Source of the DNA: Burkholderia sp. Bp8992
GTDB lineage: Bacteria; Pseudomonadota; Gammaproteobacteria; Burkholderiales; Burkholderiaceae
Direction: 5' to 3'
Assembly: GCF_003853705.1 (NCBI RefSeq)
Contig: NZ_QTQI01000028.1
Location: 36,440 to 100,439, forward strand
DNA: 64,000 bases
Below the pieces are notes generated by a model. That model saw nothing but the letters and a program-made list of their open reading frames with translations. It did no database searches and had not been told where the DNA came from. How positions within the stretch are numbered: position 1 is the first letter of the stretch; every line of letters begins with the position of its first letter. Below, piece after piece: positions 17,166 to 27,085 of the stretch. The position numbers were made by a program, and so were the translations under genes.

Positions 17166-20100
17166 ATGAAACGCATGCTGTTCAATGCGACGCAGCAGGA
17201 GGAGCTGCGCGTCGCCATCGTCGATGGGCAAAAGCTCATCGACATCGACATCGAAACCGCCGGGCGCGAACAGCGCAAGGGCAATATCTACAAAGGTGTC
17301 ATCACCCGCATCGAGCCGTCGCTCGAAGCGTGCTTCGTCAACTACGGCGAAGACCGCCACGGCTTCCTGCCGTTCAAGGAAGTCGCCCGCCAGTACTTCA
17401 AGGAAGGCATCGACATGCGCTCCGCGCGCATCCAGGATGCCCTGCGCGAAGGCCAGGAGCTGATCGTTCAGGTCGAGAAGGAAGAGCGTGGCAACAAGGG
17501 CGCCGCCCTCACCACCTTCATCTCGCTCGCCGGCCGTTACCTCGTGCTGATGCCGAACAACCCGCGCGGCGGCGGCGTGTCGCGCCGGATCGAAGGCGAC
17601 GAGCGCCAGGAACTGCGCGAAACGATGGCGCAGCTGCAGATTCCGGACGGCATGAGCATGATCGCCCGTACCGCGGGCATCGGCCGCAGCGCCGAGGAAC
17701 TGCAGTGGGACCTGAACTACCTGCTGCAACTGTGGCGCGCGATCGAGGCTGCCTCGCAAAGCGGCAACGCGGGCCAGCCGATGCTGATCTATCTGGAATC
17801 GAGCCTCGTGATTCGCGCGATCCGGGACTATTTCCAGCCCGATATCGGCGAAATCCTGATCGACACGAACGAAATCCACGATCAGGCCCGTGCGTTCATG
17901 GACATCGTGATGCCGGACAACGTCGCGAAGGTGAAGCGCTACCACGACGACGTGCCGCTGTTCTCGCGGTTCCAGATCGAGCACCAGATCGAAACCGCAT
18001 ACTCGCGCACGGTGCCGCTGCCGTCGGGCGGTGCGATCGTGATCGACCACACCGAAGCGCTCGTCGCGATCGACGTGAACTCGGCGCGCGCGACCAAGGG
18101 CGCGGACATCGAGGAAACGGCGACCCGCACGAACCTCGAAGCGGCCGACGAAGTCGCCCGCCAGCTGCGCCTGCGCGACCTCGGCGGCCTGATCGTGATC
18201 GATTTCATCGACATGGAATCGGCCAAGAGCCAGCGTGAAGTCGAGCAGCGCCTGAAGGACGCGCTCAAGCACGACCGTGCGCGCGTGCAGATGGGCAAGA
18301 TCTCCCGCTTCGGCCTGATGGAGCTGTCGCGCCAGCGCCTGCGTCCGGCCCTGTCGGAAGGCAGCCACGTGACGTGCCCGCGCTGTAACGGCACCGGCCA
18401 CATCCGCGACACCGAATCGTCCGCGCTGCAGGTCCTGCGGATCATTCAGGAAGAAGCGATGAAGGAAAACACCGCGGCGATCCACTGCCAGGTGCCGGTC
18501 GAGGTGACCGCCTTCCTGCTGAACGAGAAGCGTCAGGAAATCAACAAGATCGAGTCGCGCTTCAAGGTCGGCATTGTGCTGATCCCGAACAAGCACCTCG
18601 ATACGCCGCACTACAAGCTCGAGCGCCTGCGTCACGACGATGCGCGCCTCGACGATCCGCGCGCGTCGTGGAAGATGGCCGAGGAAGCGGCCCGCGAACT
18701 CGAGTCGGAAACCGGCTACAGCAAGCGCGCGGCAGAAGTGAAGCCGAAGCAGGAAGCCGCAGTCAAGGGCATCACGCCCGAGCGTCCGGCCCCGAGCCCG
18801 GCACCGCAGCGTCCGGTCGAACCGGTTGCCGCACCCGCCCCTGTCGCCGCGGCAAGCGGCGGCTTCATCGGCTGGCTGAAGGGCCTGTTCGGCGTGTCGC
18901 CGGCGCCGGCGCCCGCACCGGTTGCTCCGGCACCGGTGAAGGAGCAGGCAGCCCGTCCGGCCCGCGAGCGGACCGAGAAGACCGAGCAGCGCGGCGGCGA
19001 TCGCAATCGCAACCGTCGTGGCGGCACGCAGCAGGCGCAAGGCGGCCGCGACCAGGCAGCGGCAGGCCGTGGCCAGTCGCAACGCCAGGAGCGCGAAGGC
19101 AAGGAAGTGCGCGAACCGCGTGAAGGCCGCGAGCCGCGCGAAGGTCGCGAGCCGCGTGAAGGTCGCGAAAGCCGCGAAGGTCGTGAAGGCCGCGAAGGTC
19201 GTGAGGGGCGCGAAGGTCGTGAGGGCCGTGGCCCGCGCGAAGGCCGCGAACCGCGCGAGCCGCGTGAAAGCCGTGAGCCGCGCGAACCGCGTGAAAGCCG
19301 TGAGCCGCGCGAACCGCGTGAGAACCGCGAGCCGCGCGAACGCGCCGAGCAGCCGGAAGCCGTCGAGGCAGCCGGCCGTGGCGAACGCCAGGAACGCGGC
19401 GAGCGTCGCGAGCGCGGTGAGCGCCGCAAGCCGACCCAGCATGCGGCCACGCTCGAGACCGTCAACCGCGGTGAAAACCACCCGGAACCGGAAGACGACA
19501 AGGCCGTCGCAGAGGCGCTGCCCGGCGCCGACCTGGCAGCCGATGCGGAAGCCGGCGCGCGTGATGGCGAAGAACGTCGTCGTCGCCGTCGCGGCCGCCG
19601 CGGCGGTCGTCGCGAACGCGACGAAGACGGCGCAGTCGTCGACCAGGCCGAGCAAGGCGCGGACGGCGAAGCAGCCGTGCACGCCGTGACGCCGGAAGCA
19701 CCGGCTGCTGTCGAACCGGCCCACACGGCCGCACCGGCAGTCGTCGCGGCCGTGGCGAGCGCCGTCGCCGTGGAAGCAGTCGTCGAGCAGCATGCTGCAC
19801 CGGCCGCCGTCGAAACCCAGCCGGCACCGGCACCCGTCGAAGCTGCTCCGGTCGAGCCGGCCGTCGCCGCCCAGGCAGTGGAACCGGCGCCGGTTGCACC
19901 GGCCGTCGTCGCCGAAGCCGGCCCGGCTCCGGTCGAGGTTTCGCCGACCGACGCGTTCGAAGTGCCGGCAGTCCCGGCTGCGGCCCCGGCCGTCGTCGAG
20001 GCACCGCAGCCGGCACCCGTCGAGCAAGCCGCACCGGCCGTGGCGACCGAAGCCGCTCCGGTGGCTGTCGAGCCGGCACCGGTCGAAGCTGTGCCGGTCG

Positions 20101-20348
20101 AGGCCGTCGCAGCTCCGGCACCGGCAGCTGCTCCCGCGCAACCGGCAGCCGCGCCCGCTTCGGCGAGCCTGGATGTCGTGCTGGAGCAAGCCGGCCTCGT
20201 CTGGGTGAACACGGACGCCAGCAAGTTCGCCGCTGCGCAGGAAGCCGCGTCGCAACTGCCGCGCCCGGCCCGCGTGCCGCGTGAACGCAAGGCGCTGCCG
20301 CCGGCCGATACGGCCCCGATGCAGCAGGTCGAAACGACGCATCACTAA
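17166..20348 (+). CDS. rne: Ribonuclease E
   Basis: Essential endoribonuclease for mRNA decay and rRNA/tRNA processing; scaffold of the RNA degradosome. The 1060-residue product starts [21 protein letters not shown]. Residues 35-120 form the S1 domain, the DNase-I-like catalytic part includes the Mg-binding Asp in [13 protein letters not shown] (about 300-312) and IDFIDMES, and the Zn-link is [11 protein letters not shown] (about 405-415). After residue 520 the tail is disordered: KPKQE-type segments, a [12 protein letters not shown] amphipathic helix near 563, Arg/Glu/Pro repeats (648-725), and an Ala/Pro/Val-rich stretch before a conserved end motif ([15 protein letters not shown]). Confidence 0.97.
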   Translation: MKRMLFNATQQEELRVAIVDGQKLIDIDIETAGREQRKGNIYKGVITRIEPSLEACFVNYGEDRHGFLPFKEVARQYFKEGIDMRSARIQDALREGQELIVQVEKEERGNKGAALTTFISLAGRYLVLMPNNPRGGGVSRRIEGDERQELRETMAQLQIPDGMSMIARTAGIGRSAEELQWDLNYLLQLWRAIEAASQSGNAGQPMLIYLESSLVIRAIRDYFQPDIGEILIDTNEIHDQARAFMDIVMPDNVAKVKRYHDDVPLFSRFQIEHQIETAYSRTVPLPSGGAIVIDHTEALVAIDVNSARATKGADIEETATRTNLEAADEVARQLRLRDLGGLIVIDFIDMESAKSQREVEQRLKDALKHDRARVQMGKISRFGLMELSRQRLRPALSEGSHVTCPRCNGTGHIRDTESSALQVLRIIQEEAMKENTAAIHCQVPVEVTAFLLNEKRQEINKIESRFKVGIVLIPNKHLDTPHYKLERLRHDDARLDDPRASWKMAEEAARELESETGYSKRAAEVKPKQEAAVKGITPERPAPSPAPQRPVEPVAAPAPVAAASGGFIGWLKGLFGVSPAPAPAPVAPAPVKEQAARPARERTEKTEQRGGDRNRNRRGGTQQAQGGRDQAAAGRGQSQRQEREGKEVREPREGREPREGREPREGRESREGREGREGREGREGREGRGPREGREPREPRESREPREPRESREPREPRENREPRERAEQPEAVEAAGRGERQERGERRERGERRKPTQHAATLETVNRGENHPEPEDDKAVAEALPGADLAADAEAGARDGEERRRRRRGRRGGRRERDEDGAVVDQAEQGADGEAAVHAVTPEAPAAVEPAHTAAPAVVAAVASAVAVEAVVEQHAAPAAVETQPAPAPVEAAPVEPAVAAQAVEPAPVAPAVVAEAGPAPVEVSPTDAFEVPAVPAAAPAVVEAPQPAPVEQAAPAVATEAAPVAVEPAPVEAVPVEAVAAPAPAAAPAQPAAAPASASLDVVLEQAGLVWVNTDASKFAAAQEAASQLPRPARVPRERKALPPADTAPMQQVETTHH
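19109..19342 (+). repeat. In-gene tandem repeat coding for [12 protein letters not shown] units
   Basis: Short repeats of six to nine bases and their multiples (CGCGAGCCGCGCGAAGGT-like units) encode an almost pure Arg-Glu-Pro-Gly-Ser tract in RNase E, about residues 648-725. Both codon and amino-acid patterns repeat, so length variation between strains by slippage is likely. Confidence 0.85.
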
Positions 20349-20367
20349 GTCGCATCACCTGACCAGG

Positions 20368-20395
20368 AAAAGCCCGCCCCCGGCGGGCTTTTTCT
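20368..20395 (+). terminator. Rho-independent terminator of rne
   Basis: AAAAGCCCGCC-CCC-GGCGGGCTTTTTC: a seven-pair GC stem with short loop, flanked by A and T runs, 19 nt after the rne stop. It separates rne from moaA. Confidence 0.9.
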
Positions 20396-20477
20396 TGTCC
20401 GCGCTGCGGGTTTCCGCCCACCGGACCAGCCGGCCGCTTGCGGCTAAAATAGAGGTCTGGTTCGCACTTCTTTCAAC

Positions 20478-21590
20478 ATGTCCCGACGCATCATTCCTCT
20501 TGCCGACGTCAGCGGGATGCCGGACGTCTCCGGCGTCGCGCATGCCCCAGACGGCACGCTGGCCGACACGTTCGCCAGGCCGCTGCGCGACTTGCGCATT
20601 TCGGTGACGGACCGCTGCAACTTCCGTTGCGTGTACTGCATGCCGCGTGCGGTCTTCGACAAGGACTACCCGTTCCTGCCGCACAGCGCACTGCTCACGC
20701 ACGAGGAAATCGAGCGCGTGGCACGGCTCTTCGTCGCACATGGCGTCGAGAAGATCCGCATCACCGGCGGCGAGCCGCTGCTGCGCAAGAATCTCGAATT
20801 CCTGATCGAGCGCCTCGCGCGGCTGACGACGCACGCCGGCCGCCCGCTCGACCTGACGCTGACGACCAACGGCTCATTGCTGGCGCGCAAGGCGCGGGCA
20901 CTGAAGGACGCCGGGCTCACACGCGTGACGGTCAGCCTCGATGCGCTCGACGATGCGCTGTTCAAGCGCATGAACGATGCCGAGTTCGCGAGCGCCGACG
21001 TCCTCGACGGCATCTTCGCCGCGCAGGCCGCGGGCCTTGCGCCGGTCAAGGTCAACATGGTCGTGAAGCGCGGCACCAACGACAGCGAGATCCTGCCGAT
21101 GGCCGAGCGTTTCCGCGGCACCGGCGTGGTCCTGCGCTTCATCGAATACATGGACGTCGGCACGTCGAACGGCTGGAACATGACCGAGGTGCTGCCGTCG
21201 GCCGACGTCGTCGCGCGGATCGCCGAACATTTCCCGCTGGTGCCGCTCGAGCCGCACACGGCGGCCGAAACCGCGCAACGCTGGGGCTACGCGGACGGCA
21301 GCGGCGAGATCGGCGTGATCTCGAGCGTCACGCAGGCGTTTTGCGGCGACTGCACGCGCGCACGGCTGTCGACCGAAGGCAAGCTGTACCTGTGCCTGTT
21401 CGCGTCGACGGGTCACGACCTGCGCGCGCTCGTGCGCGGCGGCGCGAGCGACGCGGAGATCGCGACCGCAATTGCCCGCATCTGGCAGGCCCGCACCGAC
21501 CGCTATTCGCAGCTGCGCGGCAGCGCGTCGGCCGAAGCCATGCCCGACGGCACAGGCAAGCGTGTCGAAATGTCGTATATCGGCGGCTGA
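20478..21590 (+). CDS. moaA: GTP 3',8-cyclase MoaA
   Basis: Radical SAM enzyme for the first step of molybdenum cofactor synthesis. The 370-residue product has the SAM cluster motif CNFRCVYC (residues 52-59), ITGGEPLLR, and the second cluster cysteines in [21 protein letters not shown]. It ends with the GG dipeptide (SYIGG) that is required for activity in MoaA. A roughly 40-residue N-terminal extension precedes the usual start region ([16 protein letters not shown]). It is followed after 29 nt by mobA. Confidence 0.96.
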   Translation: MSRRIIPLADVSGMPDVSGVAHAPDGTLADTFARPLRDLRISVTDRCNFRCVYCMPRAVFDKDYPFLPHSALLTHEEIERVARLFVAHGVEKIRITGGEPLLRKNLEFLIERLARLTTHAGRPLDLTLTTNGSLLARKARALKDAGLTRVTVSLDALDDALFKRMNDAEFASADVLDGIFAAQAAGLAPVKVNMVVKRGTNDSEILPMAERFRGTGVVLRFIEYMDVGTSNGWNMTEVLPSADVVARIAEHFPLVPLEPHTAAETAQRWGYADGSGEIGVISSVTQAFCGDCTRARLSTEGKLYLCLFASTGHDLRALVRGGASDAEIATAIARIWQARTDRYSQLRGSASAEAMPDGTGKRVEMSYIGG

Positions 21591-21619
21591 CGCACGCCGG
21601 CCCGTTCCGCTCTCGCACG

Positions 21620-22237
21620 ATGCCCGCTTCCGCCTCCCCGTCAATCACCGGCCTGCTGCTCGCAGGCGGGCGCGGCACGCGCATGGACGGCGTCGACAAG
21701 GGCCTGCAGCTGCTCGACGGCACGCCGCTCGCGCTGCACGTGCTGCGCCGGCTGTCGCCGCAGGTCGACGAGACGCTGATCAGCGCAAATCGCCATGCCG
21801 ACCGCTATGCCGAACTCGGTGCGCCGTTCGATGCGCGCATCGTCGCGGACGAAACACCCGACTTCCCCGGCCCGCTCGCGGGCCTGCTCGCCGGCATGCG
21901 GGCGGCGCGCGCGCCGCTCGTCGTGTGCTCGCCGTGCGATACGCCCTACCTGCCCGCCGACCTCGTCGCGCGGCTGCGCGCAGCCCTCGACGCGCAACAG
22001 GCCGACATCGCGATGGCCGTGACCGTCGATGCAGCGCAGGCGCGCTCGCCGCAGCCGACGTTCGCGCTGCTGCGCACGTCGCTGGCCGACGACCTGGCCG
22101 CCCGGCTCACGGCCGGCGACCGCAAGGTGCGTGCGTGGTACGCACGCCACAAGACGGTCGAAGTCGAGTTTCGCGACGAGCGTGCGTTTTACAATGCCAA
22201 CTCCTGGCAGGAACTCGCCGCGCTGGCCCGTCGCTGA
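21620..22237 (+). CDS. mobA: Molybdenum cofactor guanylyltransferase MobA
   Basis: Attaches GMP to molybdopterin to make the guanine dinucleotide cofactor. The 205-residue protein has the nucleotide-binding motif GLLLAGGRGTRMDGVDKGL (residues 10-28), and CSPCDTPYLP with the metal-binding Asp, followed by TPDFPGPLAGLL-type substrate contacts. The ATG at 21620 gives normal family length. It lies between moaA and moeA, 112 nt before moeA. Confidence 0.95.
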   Translation: MPASASPSITGLLLAGGRGTRMDGVDKGLQLLDGTPLALHVLRRLSPQVDETLISANRHADRYAELGAPFDARIVADETPDFPGPLAGLLAGMRAARAPLVVCSPCDTPYLPADLVARLRAALDAQQADIAMAVTVDAAQARSPQPTFALLRTSLADDLAARLTAGDRKVRAWYARHKTVEVEFRDERAFYNANSWQELAALARR

Positions 22238-22349
22238 CGGCGCACGCGCCGTTACCGCCCGGCACCCGCCGCACGCGAAACCCGCGTCCGGGCACCCTCC
22301 TTGCGCCACCGGCCACGAACCCGATACGCCTTGCGGCGCAGTCCGACTG

Positions 22350-23648
22350 ATGATCACGCAATCCTCGCCCGCCCCCCGATCCGCACCCGATTCCGATGCG
22401 CCGCTGTCGCTCGCCGACGCACAGGCACTCGCGTGCCGTTTCGCGGTGCCGGTCGACGCGTGCGACACGGTGACGCTGCGCGATGCGCTCGACCGCGTGC
22501 TCGCGGCCGACGTGAATGCGCCGTTCGACATTCCCGCGTACGACAACTCGGCGATGGACGGCTATGCATTCGACGGCAGCGCCGGCACGCCCGTGTCGCC
22601 GCAAGGTGATATCGAGATGACGGTCGCCGGCGCCGCGTTCGCGGGCCATCCGTTCGACGGCGCCGTGGCAGCCGGCTCATGCGTGCGCATCATGACGGGC
22701 GCGCCGATGCCGGCCGGATGCGACACGGTGATCCCGCAGGAACGCGTGCGCGTCGACGGCGACACGATCCGTTTCGCCGCGCACGACGCCGCGCCCGGCG
22801 CGAACTGCCGCAAGGCCGGCGAGGATCTCGCGCGCGGCGCCCGCGCGCTCGCCGCGGGCCGCATCCTGCGCCCGTCCGATCTCGGCCTGCTCGCCTCGTT
22901 CGGTTTCAGCGACGTCACGGTGCGCCGCCGCGTGCGCGTCGCCGTGTTCTCGACCGGCGACGAACTGCGCGAGCCCGCCGAACCGCTCGGTCGCGGCGCG
23001 CTGTACGACAGCAATCGCGGCATGCTGATCGCGATGCTGGAACGGCTGCATGTCGACGCGATCGATCTCGGGATCGTCCGCGACGACCCGGCCGCGCTCG
23101 AAGCCGCGCTGCGCGACGCCGTCGCCGCGCAGGCCGATGCGGTGATCACGTCGGGCGGCGTGTCGGTCGGCGAAGCCGACTTCACGCGCGACGTGATGGC
23201 AAAACTCGGCGACGTGACGTTCGCGAGTCTCGCGCTGCGGCCCGGCCGGCCGCTTGCGTGCGGCACGCTCGCACGCGCGGCCGACGGCGCCGGCCACGCG
23301 CTGTTTTTCGGCTTGCCCGGCAATCCGGTCGCGTCCGCCGTGACGTTCTACGCGATCGTGCGCCCGGCACTGCTGACGCTGGCCGGCGCGCAGGCAACGC
23401 CGCCGGCGATGTACACGGCACTCAGCACGCAAGCGCTGAAGAAGCGCCCCGGCCGCACCGACTACCTGCGCGGCATCGCGACTCGCGCCGCCGACGGCCG
23501 CTGGCACGTCACGCCGGCCGGTTCGCAGAGTTCCGCATCGCTGAGCGGCCTCGCGGCCGCCAACTGTTTCATCGTCCTGGGCCACGATGTCGCGGCAGTC
23601 GACGCGGGCACCCCGGTCGACATCCTGCCGCTCGACGGCCTGATCTGA
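22350..23648 (+). CDS. moeA: Molybdopterin molybdenumtransferase MoeA
   Basis: Inserts molybdate into adenylylated molybdopterin. The 432-residue protein has the MoeA pattern FDIPAYDNSAMDGYAF (near residues 54-69), IMTGAPMPAGCDTVIPQE, and the MoCF-binding domain with VFSTGDELREP, SGGVSVGEADF and FGLPGNPVASAVTFY. The ATG at 22350 is preceded by a GC-rich 112-nt gap with no visible promoter, so it is probably co-transcribed with moaA-mobA. The companion mogA is far away at 50.2 kb. Confidence 0.95.
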   Translation: MITQSSPAPRSAPDSDAPLSLADAQALACRFAVPVDACDTVTLRDALDRVLAADVNAPFDIPAYDNSAMDGYAFDGSAGTPVSPQGDIEMTVAGAAFAGHPFDGAVAAGSCVRIMTGAPMPAGCDTVIPQERVRVDGDTIRFAAHDAAPGANCRKAGEDLARGARALAAGRILRPSDLGLLASFGFSDVTVRRRVRVAVFSTGDELREPAEPLGRGALYDSNRGMLIAMLERLHVDAIDLGIVRDDPAALEAALRDAVAAQADAVITSGGVSVGEADFTRDVMAKLGDVTFASLALRPGRPLACGTLARAADGAGHALFFGLPGNPVASAVTFYAIVRPALLTLAGAQATPPAMYTALSTQALKKRPGRTDYLRGIATRAADGRWHVTPAGSQSSASLSGLAAANCFIVLGHDVAAVDAGTPVDILPLDGLI

Positions 23649-23687
23649 ATTCCACTATCGGTATATCTCTACGGGGGCAATCCACAC

Positions 23688-23963
23688 ATGAAGAAGCAAA
23701 TCTCGTCGATCGCCGCGGGGCAGACCGCAAAGGCGCTGATCCTCGTCTACCTGACGTTCAGCGTGCCGATCGTGCTGCTCGGCATTCTCGTCGCGTACAT
23801 CCGCTACGGGATGGTCGAATTGAGCACGATCCTGAGCGCACTGCTGCTGAACGCCATTCTCGGCTTCGTGCTGCTGTGGATCGCCTGCCACGCGTACAAC
23901 TGGGTCGCATCGCGTTTCGGCGGCATCGAGATCGTGCTGTCCGACCCGCCGGAGGAAGCGTGA
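23688..23963 (+). CDS. Small membrane protein, two transmembrane segments
   Basis: I do not recognise this family. The 91-residue product has a short basic N terminus (MKKQIS), two hydrophobic helices at about residues 16-36 and 48-66, and an acidic tail (LSDPPEEA). A ribosome site (GGGGGCAA) precedes the ATG. Its stop overlaps the start of the downstream acetyltransferase gene, and it is 39 nt after moeA. Short loops place both ends on the same side, probably the cytoplasm. No function is inferred. Confidence 0.8.
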   Translation: MKKQISSIAAGQTAKALILVYLTFSVPIVLLGILVAYIRYGMVELSTILSALLLNAILGFVLLWIACHAYNWVASRFGGIEIVLSDPPEEA

Positions 23964-24445
23964 GCGGCATGCCGCTGATCCGCGCAGCCGAATCGCGCGA
24001 CGTCGGCGCGATCCTCGCGCTGATGCGCGAGCTGGCCGAGTTCGAGAAGCTCACGAATCTGTTCGTCGCGACCGAGGCCGATCTCGCCGATGCACTGTTC
24101 GGCGCACACCCCGCCGCCGAAGCGCGAGTAGCCGAGCAGGACGGCGCGATCGTCGCGTACGCGCTGTTCTTCCACAACTATTCGACGTTCCTCGGCCGTC
24201 GCGGCCTCTATCTCGAGGACCTGTACGTGCAGCCGTCGCAGCGCGGCACGGGCCTCGGCACCGCGATGCTGCGTCATCTCGCGGCACTGGCCGTCGAGCG
24301 CCGTTGCGGGCGCTTCGAATGGTCTGTCCTCGACTGGAACCAGCCGGCGATCGATTTCTACGAGAAGATGGGCGCCACCGTGCTGCCCGACTGGCGCATC
24401 GTCCGCGTGACGGGCGACGCGCTGGATACGCTCGCCGGACAATGA
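23960..24445 (+). CDS. GNAT family N-acetyltransferase
   Basis: Acetyl-CoA-dependent transferase of 161 residues. The fold is recognisable from RAAESRDVGAILALMREL at the N terminus, YLEDLYVQPSQRGTGLGTAMLRHLA (acetyl-CoA loop motif R/QxxGxG/A as QRGTGLG) and NQPAIDFYEKMGA at the end. I chose the GTG at 23960, which has GGAGGA four bases upstream and overlaps the previous stop; ATG at 23969 is the alternative. The pattern resembles diamine/thialysine acetyltransferases, but the substrate is not shown. Confidence 0.88.
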   Translation: MSGMPLIRAAESRDVGAILALMRELAEFEKLTNLFVATEADLADALFGAHPAAEARVAEQDGAIVAYALFFHNYSTFLGRRGLYLEDLYVQPSQRGTGLGTAMLRHLAALAVERRCGRFEWSVLDWNQPAIDFYEKMGATVLPDWRIVRVTGDALDTLAGQ

Positions 24446-24539
24446 GCGCAGGCCGGCCGCGCCGGCGATCGCATCAGACATGGCTTCAAAAGGAAAACGG
24501 GCGCCCGTTTTTCGTTCCGGCTGCGGCCGGCGACACGCG

Positions 24540-26018
24540 TCATGCGTCGTCCGCATCGGCGCCGTCGGCGCCTTCCGCACCAAGCAGCCCGGCCGCCGCG
24601 TCGCCCGGCAGCGCCTCGACCTGCTTCAGCTTGCGGCTCATCACGCGCGTGCGCTGCTCGGCGGACTCGATCGAGCGCGTGACCGTTTCGAGCTGCGCCT
24701 TCGTGCGCGCGAGCACGTCGCCGAACTTGCCGAACTCCGTCTTGACCGCGCCGAGCACCTGCCACACCTCGCTCGAACGCTGCTCGATCGCGAGCGTGCG
24801 GAAACCCATCTGCAGGCTGTTCAGCAGTGCGGTGAGCGTCGTCGGCCCGGCAACCGTCACGCGATAGTCGCGCTGCAGCAGGTCCGTCAGGCCGGGGCGG
24901 CGCAGGATCTCCGCGTAGAGCCCCTCGGTCGGCAGGAACAGCAGCGCGAAATCGGTCGTGTGCGGCGGCGCGACGTACTTCTCGGCGATCGTGCGCGCTT
25001 CCAGCCGCACGCGCGTCTCGAGCGCACGAGCGGCCTCCTCGACAGCCGCCGCATCGGCCCGCTCCTGCGCATCGATCAGCCGCTCGTAGTCCTCGCGCGG
25101 GAATTTCGCGTCGATCGGCAGCCACACGGGCGGCGCATCGCGCGTGCCGGCGTCACGCCCCGGCAGCCGGATCGCGAACTCGACGCGCTCGGTGCTCTTC
25201 GGCACCGTCGCGACATTCTTCGCGTACTGGTCGGGCGTCAGCATCTGTTCGAGCAGCGCCTCGAGCTGCACTTCGCCCCAGGTGCCGCGCGTCTTCACGT
25301 TGGTCAGCACCTTCTTCAGGTCGCCGACGCCGGCCGCGAGCGTCTGCATCTCGCCGAGCCCGCGATGGACCTGTTCGAGCCGGTCCGACACGAGCTTGAA
25401 CGATTCGCCGAGACGCTGCTCGAGCGTCGCATGCAGCTTCTCGTCGACGGTGCGGCGCATCTCTTCGAGCTTCGCCGCGTTGTTGGTCTCGATTTCCTTC
25501 AGCCGCTGCTCGAGCGTCGCGCGCACCTCGCCGATCCGGCGGTCGTTCGCCTCGGTCAGCTGCGTGAGCTGCCGGTTCAACGTGTCACCGAACAGCCGGA
25601 GCGCGCCCGTCTGCTCCTCGCGCGCCTGCTGCGCCTGGCGCTGCACGCTCTCGCGCATCGCGTCGAACTGCTGCGCATTGCCGGCGACGAGCTTGCCGAG
25701 CTGCTGCGCGAAGCCTTCGATCTGATTGTTCTGCACGGTCGCCACGCTCGTCAGCTGCGCGGCGAGCGTCTGCTGAAGCTGCGCGAAGCTGCCGGCCAGC
25801 TCGGTGCGCGAGCCGCGCGCGTTCTCGACGATCTCGCCGCGCAATTCGCGTTCGAGGCGCTCGACCGCACGCGCCTGCGCATGCGCGGCGTCCTCGATCT
25901 GGTCGCCGAGCACCGCCGCATCGTCGTGACGGCCGCCGCCGCGCACGAGCGCGACGATCGCCACCGCGAGCGCGACGGCCAGCACGACGACCGCCGCAAG
26001 CAACAATGTCATGGTCAT
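24540..26018 (-). CDS. rmuC: DNA recombination protein RmuC
   Basis: A 492-residue protein thought to limit inversions at short repeats. It has an N-terminal membrane anchor (about residues 4-26), a long coiled coil (about 45-230, rich in Gln/Glu/Ala, with LEQRLKEIETNNAAKLEEM), and the RmuC nuclease-like domain (TRGTWGEVQLEALLEQML, then PIDAKFPREDYERL). The ATG at 26018 overlaps the stop of the upstream dehydrogenase gene. The acidic, Ala-rich end is low complexity. Confidence 0.93.
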   Translation of the reverse strand: MTMTLLLAAVVVLAVALAVAIVALVRGGGRHDDAAVLGDQIEDAAHAQARAVERLERELRGEIVENARGSRTELAGSFAQLQQTLAAQLTSVATVQNNQIEGFAQQLGKLVAGNAQQFDAMRESVQRQAQQAREEQTGALRLFGDTLNRQLTQLTEANDRRIGEVRATLEQRLKEIETNNAAKLEEMRRTVDEKLHATLEQRLGESFKLVSDRLEQVHRGLGEMQTLAAGVGDLKKVLTNVKTRGTWGEVQLEALLEQMLTPDQYAKNVATVPKSTERVEFAIRLPGRDAGTRDAPPVWLPIDAKFPREDYERLIDAQERADAAAVEEAARALETRVRLEARTIAEKYVAPPHTTDFALLFLPTEGLYAEILRRPGLTDLLQRDYRVTVAGPTTLTALLNSLQMGFRTLAIEQRSSEVWQVLGAVKTEFGKFGDVLARTKAQLETVTRSIESAEQRTRVMSRKLKQVEALPGDAAAGLLGAEGADGADADDA

Positions 26019-27010
26019 GCGCGCGGCTTCCCGATCACGTCAGGGTTGATCGGATTCGGCGGCTGCCCGGCACGCGGCCCCTCGCCCAGTGCGGCAATCA
26101 GGTTGTCGGCGGCGAGGTTCGCCATCGCGCGGCGCGTCTTTTCGGTCGCGCTCGCGATATGCGGCGTCAGCACGACGTTCGGCACCTCGAGCAGCGCCGG
26201 ATGCACGGTCGGCTCGCCTTCGTACACGTCGAGGCCGGCCGCGGCGATCGTCCCGTCGCGCAGCGCGGCAGCCAGCGCCGCGTCGTCGACGATCCCGCCG
26301 CGCGCGATGTTGGTCAGCGTCGCCGTGGGCTTCATCTTCGCGAGCTCGGCCGCCCCGATCGTGTGATGGTTCTCCTGCGTGTACGGCAGCACGAGCACGA
26401 CGTGATCGGCACGCGCAAGCAGCACATCCTTCGATACGTATTCGGCGTTCAGCTCGGCCTCGATCTCGGGCGCGACCCGCGAACGGTTGTGATAGATCAC
26501 TTGCATCCCGAAGCCGCGGGCGCGGCGCGCGAGCGCCTGGCCGATGCGGCCCATTCCGATCACGCCGAGCGTCGAGCCGTAGATGTCGGCGCCGAGGAAG
26601 CCGTCGTACGCCCACTTCTGCCAGTGACCGGCACGCAGCCAGTGCTCGGATTCGGCGATCCGGCGCGCGGCGGCCATCATCAGCGCCCAGCCGAAATCGG
26701 CGGTCGACTCGTTCAGCACGTCGGGCGTGTTGGTGCCGAGCACGTTCGCCGCGTTGAACGCGGCCATGTCGAAGTTGTTGTAGCCGACCGCCATGTTCGC
26801 CACGACGCGCAAGCGCGGTGCCGCCGCGAGCGTGGCCGCGCCGACCGGGTCGCCGGCCGTCAGCGCGCCGTCCTTGTCGGCGAGACGCGCGGCGAGCGCG
26901 TCGGGCGCGAGCGCGTCGCCGTTGTTCCAGTCGACTTCGAAATACTGCTCGAGCCGTTCGATCACGTCCGGAAAGATCGGACGCGCGACCAGGATCTTCT
27001 GCATCGCCAT
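26015..27010 (-). CDS. D-2-hydroxyacid dehydrogenase (glyoxylate/hydroxypyruvate reductase type)
   Basis: NAD(P)H-dependent reductase of 331 residues, related to GhrB and glycerate dehydrogenase. The cofactor motif is GVIGMGRIGQALARR; the catalytic Arg is in NIARGGIVDD, the Glu in DVYEGEP and the His in LTPHIASAT. The N-terminal substrate domain includes NMAVGYNNFD. ATGs at 27010 and 27004 are both possible starts. It overlaps rmuC by 4 nt and is 75 nt downstream of the antiporter gene. Confidence 0.92.
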   Translation of the reverse strand: MAMQKILVARPIFPDVIERLEQYFEVDWNNGDALAPDALAARLADKDGALTAGDPVGAATLAAAPRLRVVANMAVGYNNFDMAAFNAANVLGTNTPDVLNESTADFGWALMMAAARRIAESEHWLRAGHWQKWAYDGFLGADIYGSTLGVIGMGRIGQALARRARGFGMQVIYHNRSRVAPEIEAELNAEYVSKDVLLARADHVVLVLPYTQENHHTIGAAELAKMKPTATLTNIARGGIVDDAALAAALRDGTIAAAGLDVYEGEPTVHPALLEVPNVVLTPHIASATEKTRRAMANLAADNLIAALGEGPRAGQPPNPINPDVIGKPRA

Positions 27011-27085
27011 CTCCGTATGCCGCGGGCCGCTCGCGGTGCGCGTCGCGCCGCCGGGATCGCCCGCGCTGGGTTGAAAGTCGTCAGG

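Noticed and set aside
16992-20345. 1117-codon open frame antisense to rne
   Set aside because: Its sequence mirrors the rne codon pattern and has extreme composition (Arg/Ala/Gly/Asp runs). High GC content leaves such frames open by chance.
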